The notes under the pieces were generated by a model. The model made no database searches and had not been told where the DNA came from. It worked only from the letters and a program-made list of their open reading frames with translations. A stretch of DNA of 12,894 nt from assembly GCA_964426755.1 (NCBI GenBank), contig CAYRRR010000015.1, forward strand, positions 1 to 12,894. The letters run 5' to 3'. The DNA is from CAYRRR01 sp964426755. GTDB lineage: Bacteria; Patescibacteriota; Saccharimonadia; Saccharimonadales; JAGQNJ01. Shown in pieces: positions 6,579 through 12,894 of the stretch. A program made the position numbers and the translations under genes. Every line of letters begins with the position of its first letter. The first letter of the stretch is position 1.

Positions 6579-6974
6579 CTACTGCTTGATCATGAAGTAC
6601 GGCATGCCACCGGGGAAGGCTCTCCACATGTCGCGAGGCAGGCAGTACTCGACCTCGCCAATGGCGATTCCGAGCAGGACGAGCTGCTCCTGGGTCTGGT
6701 GGAAGCCTGTCCACTGATTGCCGTGCCGATCGATGCATGCGTTGAGGAAGCTGTAGCCGCCACCGCCGCTTGTCTTGAAATCGTCGGGGAGTTCCGCGAG
6801 CATGTCATGGATCTCCTGACGGTGTTCCTCGATGCGGCCGGGGTGAAACCCGACGGTGTGGACGATGCCCTCGGCGACGATGTGGTCGTTAGTGTCCTCG
6901 CCATCCTTGAAGAGGCAGGCCATGAAGACGGCTTCGACGTGTTGCGGGGTGAGAATTCCGGTGTCGGTATCCAT
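6579..6974 (-). CDS. GC-rich hypothetical protein, 131 residues, probably acquired
   Basis: I cannot assign a function. It encodes an acidic, soluble-looking protein with no transmembrane segment or signal peptide. Notable stretches are GILTPQHVEAVFMACLFKDG (residues 6-25), a Gly run followed by YSFLNACIDRHGNQWTG (about 73-89) and a C-terminal FPGGMPYFMI; the compact Trp/Gly/His pattern suggests a real folded domain. AGGAG lies 11 bases before the ATG and a consensus promoter lies at 7159-7188, supporting this strand over the 152-codon frame on the opposite strand. GC is about 60-67% in the blocks counted, against roughly 40-53% in neighbours, suggesting horizontal transfer. The family may be shared with actinobacteria or phages, but that is recollection, not a search result. 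Confidence 0.75.
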   Translation of the reverse strand: MDTDTGILTPQHVEAVFMACLFKDGEDTNDHIVAEGIVHTVGFHPGRIEEHRQEIHDMLAELPDDFKTSGGGGYSFLNACIDRHGNQWTGFHQTQEQLVLLGIAIGEVEYCLPRDMWRAFPGGMPYFMIKQ

Positions 6975-7152
6975 TGAATTGCTTTCTCCTGCATCTCAAC
7001 CAGGGGTGGCTGTTAGGTGTGTATTCTGTAACACACAAGATGAGGGTATCAAGCTCGTAACTCAAGCTCATTACACTCATCTCGTATAACCTCTATTGTT
7101 TCTGCTTGTCAAATAACAGGGGTGGAATAGATATTAAAACTCAACACCCTAT
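6975..7152 (-). promoter_or_regulatory. Long 5' leader of the 131-codon gene
   Basis: From the predicted transcription start near 7152 to the ATG there are about 178 bases, far longer than the near-zero leaders of neighbouring genes. It contains a 9-base direct repeat CAGGGGTGG (7001-7009 and 7117-7125, plus-strand reading). A second minus-strand TTGACA (RC of about 7108-7113) has a weak TTATAC box 17 bases downstream. The Shine-Dalgarno AGGAG lies 11 bases before the start. No known riboswitch was recognised. Confidence 0.45.
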
Positions 7153-7158
7153 CTTACT

Positions 7159-7188
7159 ATTATAGCACACTTATAGTACTTCTGTCAA
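7159..7188 (-). promoter_or_regulatory. Near-perfect sigma-70 promoter of the 131-codon gene
   Basis: On the minus strand TTGACA (7188-7183), an 18-base spacer and TATAAT (7164-7159) match the consensus boxes exactly, with an extended TG-C before the -10. The -35 starts four bases beyond the stop codon of the ATPase gene on the same strand, so the gene is independently and probably strongly expressed. Confidence 0.85.
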
Positions 7189-7191
7189 TAT

Positions 7192-9795
7192 CTAGCGGAG
7201 GTGGATGGTGCCATCATCGCTGAAGTTACCATCGGTAGGCGGAGCAACATCTTCGGGCTTGGCAAGCTCATGTTCCGGACGTTCTTTAGTGGCCTTAGGT
7301 GTAGAAGGGCGAGAAACAGGCGAGGCATTCTCGGTCGTTTTCTTTTTTCTGCGCCGGCGCCGTTTGCGCTTTGGCTTTGTTTCATCAACAATTTCTGGCT
7401 CAGGTACTATGACTGATCCGAGCGCCGACGGGGCAGGAGGGGTTGTTTGAACAGGCTCAACAGGCGGTACTGGCTTAGAAGGTGCTGCGGGTTTAGGTGA
7501 TGGCTTTTTCGGTTTTGGCTGCGTTGCCTGAACTGACGGTGTAACATAACGCTCCTGCACAAAAGATTCGATATGCTCTAAGTGGCGAGCATACTGTTCG
7601 CGCGAGTGAGCTACAATCGCACCCAATTGGTCGTCTTCGCTCCGTGGCGGTAAGTTTAGCGAGGTGCCGGAAAAAGCCTGAACTTTTTCGCCGCCAATGG
7701 TCAAACTGATCACAAAATTTCGGTTATGCATATGTACCAGGTCATGCTCTTCAAACTTTGGCTCAAAATAACGCTGCATAACCCGCGCGTCATCGGCACC
7801 CATTCTAAACGCTACCGTAGATCCAACGTTACCAAAGACAGCATCACGAACTTCTTGGCTCATTTGGGCAATGTACTGGTTAGCCACCGTCAAGCAGAGG
7901 CCGTATTTGCGAGCCTCGCTTAAAATAGTGGCGAATGAATCTGTGGCAAAGTTTTGAAACTCGTCAACATAGAGATAAAATGGCGTGCGCTCACTAGCAT
8001 CAATATCGGCACGTGACATCGCTGCCATTTGTATTTTGGTAACCAGTAGGGCACCGAGCAGGGCAGCGTTGTCTTCACCAATTAAACCTCGAGACAGGTT
8101 AACAATTAGTACCTTCTTTTCATCCATTATTTTACGGATATTAAAGCTGCTTTTTGGCTGACCAATAATGTTACGAACGGTTGGGTTGGCGGTAAAAGCA
8201 CCGACCTTGTTGAGCACTGGCGCAACCGCCTCGGCGGCAAACTTGTCGTTCCAACTGGCAAACTCTACCAACCAGAAATTCTTTACAACCGGGTCTTGTA
8301 CGTACGACAGCACTTCATTACGAAACTTTTTATCGGTTAACACGCGAGTGATATCAAGCATGGTGGATTCAGGATAATCCAGCAGAGCGAGCAGGGTATA
8401 GCGTAAGATGTATTCCAAACGCGGTCCCCACGACTCAAACATACGCTTTAAGACACCAATCAGCTCGGAGGTAGTGTGCGTTTTTAGCTTGTCGTCATAG
8501 ACTTCCATTGGGTTAAAGGCAATCGGAAACTCAGTATCAGCCGGGTTAAAATAAACGACATCTTTTGCACGAGAAGCCGGCATGCGCCGTAAGACATTAA
8601 TGGCATAATCACCATGCGGGTCAATCACCGCAAAGCCAAACGGACTATGAATATCTGAGATAGTCAATAATTCGAGTAAGCCCGATTTACCCACACCAGT
8701 TTGACCAATAATGTACAGATGGCGCCCACGATCTGTTCGCGGCAAGCCAAAGGCTGTATTGCCACCACGGAAGTTCGTAACACCAATAGGGCTGACCGTC
8801 GATGGATCGTAGCCATCAGCAGCAACAATCGGAAGATTTGCAGGTGGCTCTGCAGTGCGCGCAGACGCCCATTGAATAAACGGTGTTTCTACATTGGTAT
8901 GTGGCAAATGGTACACGCTGGCAACCTCTTCAATGTTGCAAACAAAGCCAGTACCGCTAAAGACGCGGTTAATAAGCGCTTCATCACCCGCATTGAATGT
9001 ATGGTTCTTTTTAGCCGTAAAGCCGTTAAGATTTGTCGAGTTAAACTGCTTAAAGCTAGCTATAATGGCTTGTAGGCGCATATTAGCCTCAACCGGGCTG
9101 ACATTACCTTCATATATGACACGGATTTTTGTTTCATACGCTAATTTTTGACTTTTTTCTTCTGCGGCTTTAATGCGCGCTTGCTCGACCGGGCTCAACT
9201 GTTTGGTGGTCGTGTTATCAGTACCGCTCATTAACGCTTTGGCAAGCCCGCCAAAGCTAGTGCCGTTCTGAATCTGGGCAGCGTACTTTTGCGCTTTTGT
9301 ATACCAGCTGTTGTAAGCAGGACGAATTAAAAACTGTATAACGGCACGCTCATTTTCTTCAAGCTTTGCCAGCGAAGCGGTAATAGCTGCCAGCGGATCA
9401 ACCTCAAAACTTGGAAACGTTTTAATCGGCAAAACATCATTGGCCTGCAAGACAACATCAGCATACAGGTGCGTTTGGTACTCGTTGCCGTGTAACATGT
9501 AGTCTTCAACCTCGGCAATCTGCACCGAAGGATACTGAGCATATACCTGTTCTTCGATATATGAAACTAGATACTCGGGTACCCAAATATAAAAGCCAGT
9601 CTGCTTGTGTAAAGCGGCAATTTCAAAGCTTAGGTGCTCTCGGCCAGTTTTCGAAAAAATGCTTTTGCGTTCTTTCAAAAGTAAACCGTGAATACTGGCA
9701 AACATTTGTTCAGCCGCCAGTTCTTTTTTGTCATTTGTGCGAGGAACGCGCAGTAGCAACAGTTTTGATTGGACAGAACGAGAAGTTTGTGTCAT
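7192..9795 (-). CDS. VirD4/TraG-like (HerA/FtsK superfamily) P-loop ATPase
   Basis: An 867-residue motor ATPase related to the DNA-transfer ATPases of type IV secretion. Walker A is GQTGVGKS (364-371), followed by the AVIDPHGDY segment (389-397). Walker B is FYLYVDE (606-612), followed by FQNFATDSFATILSEARKYG, typical of the TraG/TraD/VirD4 C-terminal half. The N-terminal 340 residues are a separate mixed alpha/beta region resembling those on such ATPases in candidate-phyla bacteria (DUF8128-type). No membrane helix is seen, unlike classical VirD4. Residues about 755-867 are Pro/Lys-rich and disordered, with a basic block KRKRRRRRKKK (809-819). No relaxase or other type IV secretion gene is in the window, so its partner (DNA uptake, conjugation or pilus-related export) is open. 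The start is fixed by a consensus promoter seven bases upstream. Confidence 0.85.
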   Translation of the reverse strand: MTQTSRSVQSKLLLLRVPRTNDKKELAAEQMFASIHGLLLKERKSIFSKTGREHLSFEIAALHKQTGFYIWVPEYLVSYIEEQVYAQYPSVQIAEVEDYMLHGNEYQTHLYADVVLQANDVLPIKTFPSFEVDPLAAITASLAKLEENERAVIQFLIRPAYNSWYTKAQKYAAQIQNGTSFGGLAKALMSGTDNTTTKQLSPVEQARIKAAEEKSQKLAYETKIRVIYEGNVSPVEANMRLQAIIASFKQFNSTNLNGFTAKKNHTFNAGDEALINRVFSGTGFVCNIEEVASVYHLPHTNVETPFIQWASARTAEPPANLPIVAADGYDPSTVSPIGVTNFRGGNTAFGLPRTDRGRHLYIIGQTGVGKSGLLELLTISDIHSPFGFAVIDPHGDYAINVLRRMPASRAKDVVYFNPADTEFPIAFNPMEVYDDKLKTHTTSELIGVLKRMFESWGPRLEYILRYTLLALLDYPESTMLDITRVLTDKKFRNEVLSYVQDPVVKNFWLVEFASWNDKFAAEAVAPVLNKVGAFTANPTVRNIIGQPKSSFNIRKIMDEKKVLIVNLSRGLIGEDNAALLGALLVTKIQMAAMSRADIDASERTPFYLYVDEFQNFATDSFATILSEARKYGLCLTVANQYIAQMSQEVRDAVFGNVGSTVAFRMGADDARVMQRYFEPKFEEHDLVHMHNRNFVISLTIGGEKVQAFSGTSLNLPPRSEDDQLGAIVAHSREQYARHLEHIESFVQERYVTPSVQATQPKPKKPSPKPAAPSKPVPPVEPVQTTPPAPSALGSVIVPEPEIVDETKPKRKRRRRRKKKTTENASPVSRPSTPKATKERPEHELAKPEDVAPPTDGNFSDDGTIHLR

Positions 9796-9802
9796 TTGAT
9801 AT

Positions 9803-9831
9803 ATTATACTATTTATTCAGCTTATTTGCAA
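9803..9831 (-). promoter_or_regulatory. Promoter of the ATPase gene, leaderless
   Basis: On the minus strand TTGCAA (9831-9826), a 17-base spacer and TATAAT (9808-9803) form a near-consensus promoter. Only seven bases separate the -10 from the ATG at 9795, so the mRNA should begin at or beside the start codon. No Shine-Dalgarno is present. Confidence 0.8.
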
Positions 9832-9854
9832 TCATGAGCGGCTTGGTGTTTCTT

Positions 9855-9863
9855 TGCTATAAT
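9855..9863 (+). promoter_or_regulatory. Extended -10 promoter of the DUF3048 gene, leaderless
   Basis: TG-C-TATAAT ends seven bases before the ATG at 9871. No -35 is seen at 16-18 bases, consistent with an extended -10 promoter. It is divergent from the ATPase promoter; the two -10 boxes are about 50 bases apart. Confidence 0.75.
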
Positions 9864-9870
9864 AACGACT

Positions 9871-11046
9871 ATGCAAAACGATATAAAGCCTCCCGGAGAC
9901 AGGCTATCTGACTTTAATGCTAATCAAAATACTCCAGCTGAACCTAAAGCCAATGACGCACTTACCAATAAGCTACCACAAAAGCCAAAAAGTAAACGGT
10001 TTCGTGTTCACTTGTCTCGTAAGCAGCAATTAATTGCAACTGGTTTAGCATTATTTCTGGTTATAGCAGGTATTACCGTTGCGATTATTCTCAACAACCG
10101 AGAATCTGCCCCCAAGCAAGAGCAGGCTAAGGTTGAACCGCCGCCAGAGCCACCTAAAACGACTGAGCCATCTCGACTGACCGGTCTAGAAGTACCGTTT
10201 GAAGTCAATAAGCGCACCGTAACCGGTGTCATGATAGAGAACAGTCCAGAAGCTCGGCCGCAATCAGGACTAAGAGATGCCGGTGTAGTTTATGAAGCAG
10301 TCGCCGAGGGTGGTATCACTCGCTTTTTAGCTCTGTTTCAAGATAGCATGCCCGAATATGTAGGACCGGTCCGTAGCGTACGGCCATATTATCTTGACTT
10401 CTTGGGTCCATACAACGCCGCAATCGCACATGTCGGTGGCAGTGGCCAAGCCCTTAATGAGATTAAGGCTGAGGGCATAAAAGACCTCGATCAATTTGCA
10501 AACGCTGGTGCATATTGGCGCGAGAGCAGTCGCTATGCACCTCATAATATGTACACTAATATTGCCAAGCTAAAAGAACTCGAGTCACAAAAGGGTTGGG
10601 CAGCAGCCGAGTATCAAGGCCTTGAAAGAGGCGAGGCAGATAAAGCTGCTGCTACGCCAACTGCCAGCATTGTCAACATCCGGATGTCTCGTGCTTTGTA
10701 TAATGTGTCGTTTGAGTATGATGCTGTAAACAATTTGTACAAGCGCAACCTAGCCGGCCAGTCACACCTCGATGCTAAATCTGGCGCTCAAATAACACCC
10801 AAAGTTGTTGTTGTGCCGGTTATCCCTCGTAGCCAAAACGGTATTTATTCGGTTTACGCCATTAACGGCAGCGGTAAAGTGTATGTTTTTCAAAATGGCA
10901 CCGTCACTGAAGGCACATGGGAGAAAGCTAACCGCAACAGCCAGTTTAAATTTAAAACCGCCGACGGGCAAACACTTAAACTTATCCCGGGTCAAACCTG
11001 GCTTACGATTGCCGCAGCTGCCACCGACGTAACGGTTACGCCATAA
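9871..11046 (+). CDS. Membrane-anchored DUF3048 protein (YerB-like)
   Basis: A 391-residue protein with a cytoplasmic basic N-terminus, one transmembrane helix at about 54-75, a Pro/Glu-rich linker to about 100, and an outer DUF3048 region. The N-terminal half (about 102-260) shows the family pattern: LTGLEV, VMIENSPEARPQSGL, DAGVVYEAVAEGGITRFLAL and GPVRSVRPYYLD. The C-terminal half (about 285-390) is beta-rich with GTVTEGTWEKANR and a final PGQTWLTI strand. The founding relative is the Bacillus lipoprotein YerB; here a transmembrane anchor replaces the lipobox. The biochemical role of the family is not established. It stands alone, with a promoter upstream and the umu promoter just 3'. Confidence 0.88.
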   Translation: MQNDIKPPGDRLSDFNANQNTPAEPKANDALTNKLPQKPKSKRFRVHLSRKQQLIATGLALFLVIAGITVAIILNNRESAPKQEQAKVEPPPEPPKTTEPSRLTGLEVPFEVNKRTVTGVMIENSPEARPQSGLRDAGVVYEAVAEGGITRFLALFQDSMPEYVGPVRSVRPYYLDFLGPYNAAIAHVGGSGQALNEIKAEGIKDLDQFANAGAYWRESSRYAPHNMYTNIAKLKELESQKGWAAAEYQGLERGEADKAAATPTASIVNIRMSRALYNVSFEYDAVNNLYKRNLAGQSHLDAKSGAQITPKVVVVPVIPRSQNGIYSVYAINGSGKVYVFQNGTVTEGTWEKANRNSQFKFKTADGQTLKLIPGQTWLTIAAAATDVTVTP

Positions 11047-11058
11047 TTTGCGTACGCC

Positions 11059-11067
11059 TGATATAAT
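11059..11067 (+). promoter_or_regulatory. Extended -10 promoter of the umuD'-umuC operon
   Basis: TG-A-TATAAT lies 13 bases beyond the stop of the DUF3048 gene. Transcription is predicted near 11074, leaving a leader of about 140 bases. No LexA operator of the E. coli (CTG-N10-CAG) or Gram-positive (GAAC-N4-GTTC) type was seen overlapping it. Confidence 0.6.
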
Positions 11068-11214
11068 AGGCTTAGCAGTGTGAGTACTTTTGGCCAACCA
11101 AATTTCTACTTACAAGCTTCTTGATTGATACCTAAACATAACCGTCGTGATGATGGGGCCTTCCCAGAGCGACACTTTCTGTCAACCTATCACTTATCTT
11201 TAGGAGTTTTTGTT
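11068..11214 (+). promoter_or_regulatory. Leader and Shine-Dalgarno of the umuD'-umuC operon
   Basis: A leader of about 140 bases precedes the ATG at 11215. AGGAG (11202-11206) lies eight bases upstream of that ATG, a strong ribosome-binding site that fixes the start there rather than at the in-frame TTG at 11125. A TTGGCCAA palindrome lies near 11090. No known regulatory RNA was recognised. Confidence 0.6.
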
Positions 11215-11538
11215 ATGGATCAAGAAGGCGTAGTAGAGCATACAGGCTTTCCAAACCCCGCCACAGACAGCAGGCTTGCCAGCCTCGACATTAGAAGTCT
11301 CTTAATTAAACATCCGGCCAGCACCTTTTTTATGATAATTGACGGTCACGGCTGGGAACGATATGGCATTTTTCATGGCGACATCGCAATCATTGACCGC
11401 TCACTCTCTCCCCGTAGCGGCGATATGATCGTGTGGTGGGATGGGAGCGATTTTACTATCAATCGATTATCTGCTGACCGTTTTACTCAACCCATCTGGG
11501 GCGTTATTACTAATATAGTACACCGGTACCGTCCATGA
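11215..11538 (+). CDS. UmuD'-like protein, pre-trimmed and lacking the Ser-Lys catalytic dyad
   Basis: A 107-residue S24/LexA-fold protein aligning with E. coli UmuD from its cleavage point onward: GFPNPATD (11-18) matches GFPSPAAD, and RSLLIKHPASTFF (27-39) matches NQLLIQHPSATYF. UmuD would be cut between Cys24 and Gly25; here Thr10-Gly11 occupies that place and only ten residues precede it, so the gene product starts essentially as UmuD'. Ungapped alignment puts Gly46 at the nucleophile Ser60 and Asn83 at Lys97, so it should not self-cleave. The fold-defining GIFHGDIAIID and DFTINRL strands are kept. It would serve as the accessory subunit of the adjacent polymerase. The ATG is supported by AGGAG eight bases upstream. 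Its stop overlaps the umuC start (ATGA). Confidence 0.85.
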   Translation: MDQEGVVEHTGFPNPATDSRLASLDIRSLLIKHPASTFFMIIDGHGWERYGIFHGDIAIIDRSLSPRSGDMIVWWDGSDFTINRLSADRFTQPIWGVITNIVHRYRP

Positions 11539-12845
11539 AAAAGCCAGTATATGCCCTTGTTGACTGTAATAACTTTTTTGTTAGCTGCTTGCGCGTCTTT
11601 GAGCCAAACCTAGAAGGCAAGCCTGTGGTGGCGCTATCAAGCAACGATGGCTGTGTAGTAGCTCGTAGCAATGAAGCGAAAGCCTTGGGCATCCCAATGG
11701 GTGCACCTGCTTTTAAATGGCGGCAATTTTTTAAGGATCACCACGTCGTTCAGTTTAGTGGCAACTTTGAGCTATATGGCGATATGTCACGACGCATCAC
11801 CAGTCTGCTTACGAGCATTACGCCTCATATTGAGATTTATTCAGTAGATGAATCTTTTTTGGACCTTAGCGAATTGCGCATATCTGACTATACAGTCTGG
11901 GGCAGAGAAGTTGCAGCGGCTATTTTACGCTGGACGGGCATTCCTGTGTCTATTGGCATTGCGCCAAGCAAAACACTCGCCAAGTTAGCTGCTGATCGCG
12001 CCAAGAAAACACCAGCATTAGCTAATGTACTTGACCTCATGAGCTGTAGCCAAGACGAACGCAACCACTACTTGGCGCATACACCCATTCAGGACGTATG
12101 GGGGGTCGGCTGGCGACTTGGACCACGATTGCGTGCCGAAGGTTTAGCAACGGCAGCAGATCTTGTCAAGATTCATCCTCAATTTGCTCAGCAGCTTATG
12201 GGCATCCAAGGTCGACAAATCGTCAGCGAACTCAATGGTACAAGCTGCTGGTCCTTAGAGCGTCGCATGAAGCCCCCAAAGAGTATCTCGGTTACCCGCA
12301 CCTTTGGCGCAGACACCAATCAACTACATGTCGTAGAAGCGGCCCTGACCAGCTTCGCCACCAAAGCCGCCTATAAACTACGTCTCAGCAACCAGCTGAC
12401 GCGCCGCATAGGCTTCTTTATGACCACCAATAAACATAAGCCAGGCTACAAAAGTGTATCGTCAGAAGTGGTCTTATCTATGCCTACTGCAGACAGTGGT
12501 CAGCTCATCGAAGCTGCAGTGACCATGATGGCGAGCCGCTTTAACGGGCAGGAGTTCTATCACCGTGCGGGCGTATGGCTTCGTGATTTTACGCCAGATG
12601 AAACCATCCAGACAGACTTTTTTGGTTACGTAAACATTCCGAAACATCGCCAATCAACAAAACGCATGATAGCGCTAGACAAACTCAATCGTCGCTATGG
12701 CAAGCACACCGTTTACTTTGCAAGCGAAGATCTTGGCAACGCTTGGCAACCCAAAAGTGGCATAAAAACGCCTCGCTACACCACACGCTGGAATGAATTA
12801 CCCAAAATAAAAATCACCCCTAAAGGTGATATTCAAAAATGGTGA
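11535..12845 (+). CDS. umuC: DNA polymerase V catalytic subunit UmuC
   Basis: Y-family translesion DNA polymerase, 436 residues (E. coli UmuC has 422), full length. The metal-binding acidic residues are Asp10 in VDCNNFF and Asp105-Glu106 in IYSVDESF. The steric-gate position, Tyr11 in E. coli UmuC, appears to be Phe15 here. SNDGCVVARSNEAKALGIPMG (36-56) and SIGIAPSKTLAKLA follow the family. A helix-hairpin-helix-like region (WGVGWRLGPRLRAEG) lies at about 189-203. The little-finger domain is followed by QTDFF (359-363), in the place of the clamp-binding QLNLF, and a UmuC-type tail containing SPRYTTR-like TPRYTTR. Translation is probably coupled to the UmuD'-like gene through ATGA. The last codons run into the antisense tRNA-Glu gene and its terminator. 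Confidence 0.95.
   Translation: MKKPVYALVDCNNFFVSCLRVFEPNLEGKPVVALSSNDGCVVARSNEAKALGIPMGAPAFKWRQFFKDHHVVQFSGNFELYGDMSRRITSLLTSITPHIEIYSVDESFLDLSELRISDYTVWGREVAAAILRWTGIPVSIGIAPSKTLAKLAADRAKKTPALANVLDLMSCSQDERNHYLAHTPIQDVWGVGWRLGPRLRAEGLATAADLVKIHPQFAQQLMGIQGRQIVSELNGTSCWSLERRMKPPKSISVTRTFGADTNQLHVVEAALTSFATKAAYKLRLSNQLTRRIGFFMTTNKHKPGYKSVSSEVVLSMPTADSGQLIEAAVTMMASRFNGQEFYHRAGVWLRDFTPDETIQTDFFGYVNIPKHRQSTKRMIALDKLNRRYGKHTVYFASEDLGNAWQPKSGIKTPRYTTRWNELPKIKITPKGDIQKW
12804..12830 (-). terminator. Intrinsic terminator of tRNA-Glu, inside the umuC coding end
   Basis: On the minus strand ATCACC (12830-12825), loop TTTAGG, GGTGAT (12818-12813) runs into TTTTTATTTT (12813-12804). It begins about ten bases after the CCA end of the tRNA. 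In the plus direction no T-run follows the stem, so it acts only on the tRNA strand. The same bases encode the last residues of UmuC. Confidence 0.8.
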
Positions 12846-12894
12846 CCTCAAGGGGAATCGAACCCCTATTGCCAGGATGAGAACCTGGTGTCCT
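12840..12894 (-). tRNA. tRNA-Glu(CTC), 5' part cut off by window edge, CCA encoded
   Basis: On the minus strand the visible part includes the anticodon stem CCAGG/CCTGG around loop TTCTCAT (anticodon CTC, reading GAG), the T-arm AGGGG-TTCGATT-CCCCT, the acceptor 3' strand TGAGGTC, discriminator A and an encoded CCA (complement of 12840-12842). The 5' acceptor and most of the D-arm lie beyond the window. It overlaps the stop and last codon of umuC on the other strand. Confidence 0.93.

Noticed and set aside
6519..6977. 152-codon plus-strand open frame opposite the GC-rich gene
   Set aside because: It lacks a promoter and Shine-Dalgarno and is the complement of the better-supported minus-strand gene; high GC lowers stop frequency and makes such shadow frames common.
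11125..11214. Upstream TTG start adding 30 residues to the UmuD-like protein
   Set aside because: The extra residues do not resemble the UmuD N-terminal arm, no ribosome-binding site precedes the TTG, and AGGAG lies at ideal spacing before the ATG at 11215.
1..12894. CRISPR array, insertion sequence or prophage genes
   Set aside because: No regularly spaced direct repeats, transposase, integrase or phage structural gene was seen in any frame.

Overview
The window looks like chromosomal DNA from a Candidatus Saccharibacteria (TM7)-like member of the candidate phyla radiation. This is inferred from the gene content: a sortase with a long cytoplasmic N-terminus, a PEGA-domain membrane protein, a DUF4367-like membrane protein, a DUF3048 protein and a large soluble VirD4/TraG-like ATPase. 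Several starts lie only about seven bases after a -10 box, which suggests leaderless mRNAs. UGA is used as an ordinary stop, which argues against the Gly-recoded Absconditabacteria/Gracilibacteria. No search was run, so the taxon is a moderate-confidence inference.

Layout: a partial tRNA-Leu(CAA) on the minus strand (1-55); a sortase (302-1489, +) converging on a PEGA/beta-propeller membrane protein (1486-2964, -), their stops nested in one CTAG; a divergent single-pass protein (3021-4157, +, TTG start); and gltX (4356-5954, +) with an unusual low-complexity insertion before the KMSKS loop. A 624-base stretch without a credible gene follows (5955-6578). It is dense in inverted repeats and holds a complete hammerhead ribozyme on the minus strand (6421-6472) and a 165-base rod-like palindrome (6181-6345). 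Upstream on that strand lies a GC-rich 131-codon gene (6579-6974, -) with its own near-perfect promoter. Next are the VirD4/TraG-like ATPase (7192-9795, -) and a divergent DUF3048 protein (9871-11046, +). A umuD'-umuC pair (11215-12845, +) closes the window, converging on a partial tRNA-Glu(CTC) (12840-12894, -).

Functionally, the first part carries cell-surface genes (sortase and two membrane-anchored proteins) and the charging enzyme gltX. The last part carries an error-prone DNA polymerase V-like module. Its UmuD-like subunit starts where processed UmuD' would start and lacks both catalytic residues, so it looks like a built-in, uncleavable UmuD'. The two most interesting signals are the hammerhead ribozyme with its foreign-looking neighbourhood and this protease-dead, pre-trimmed UmuD'.
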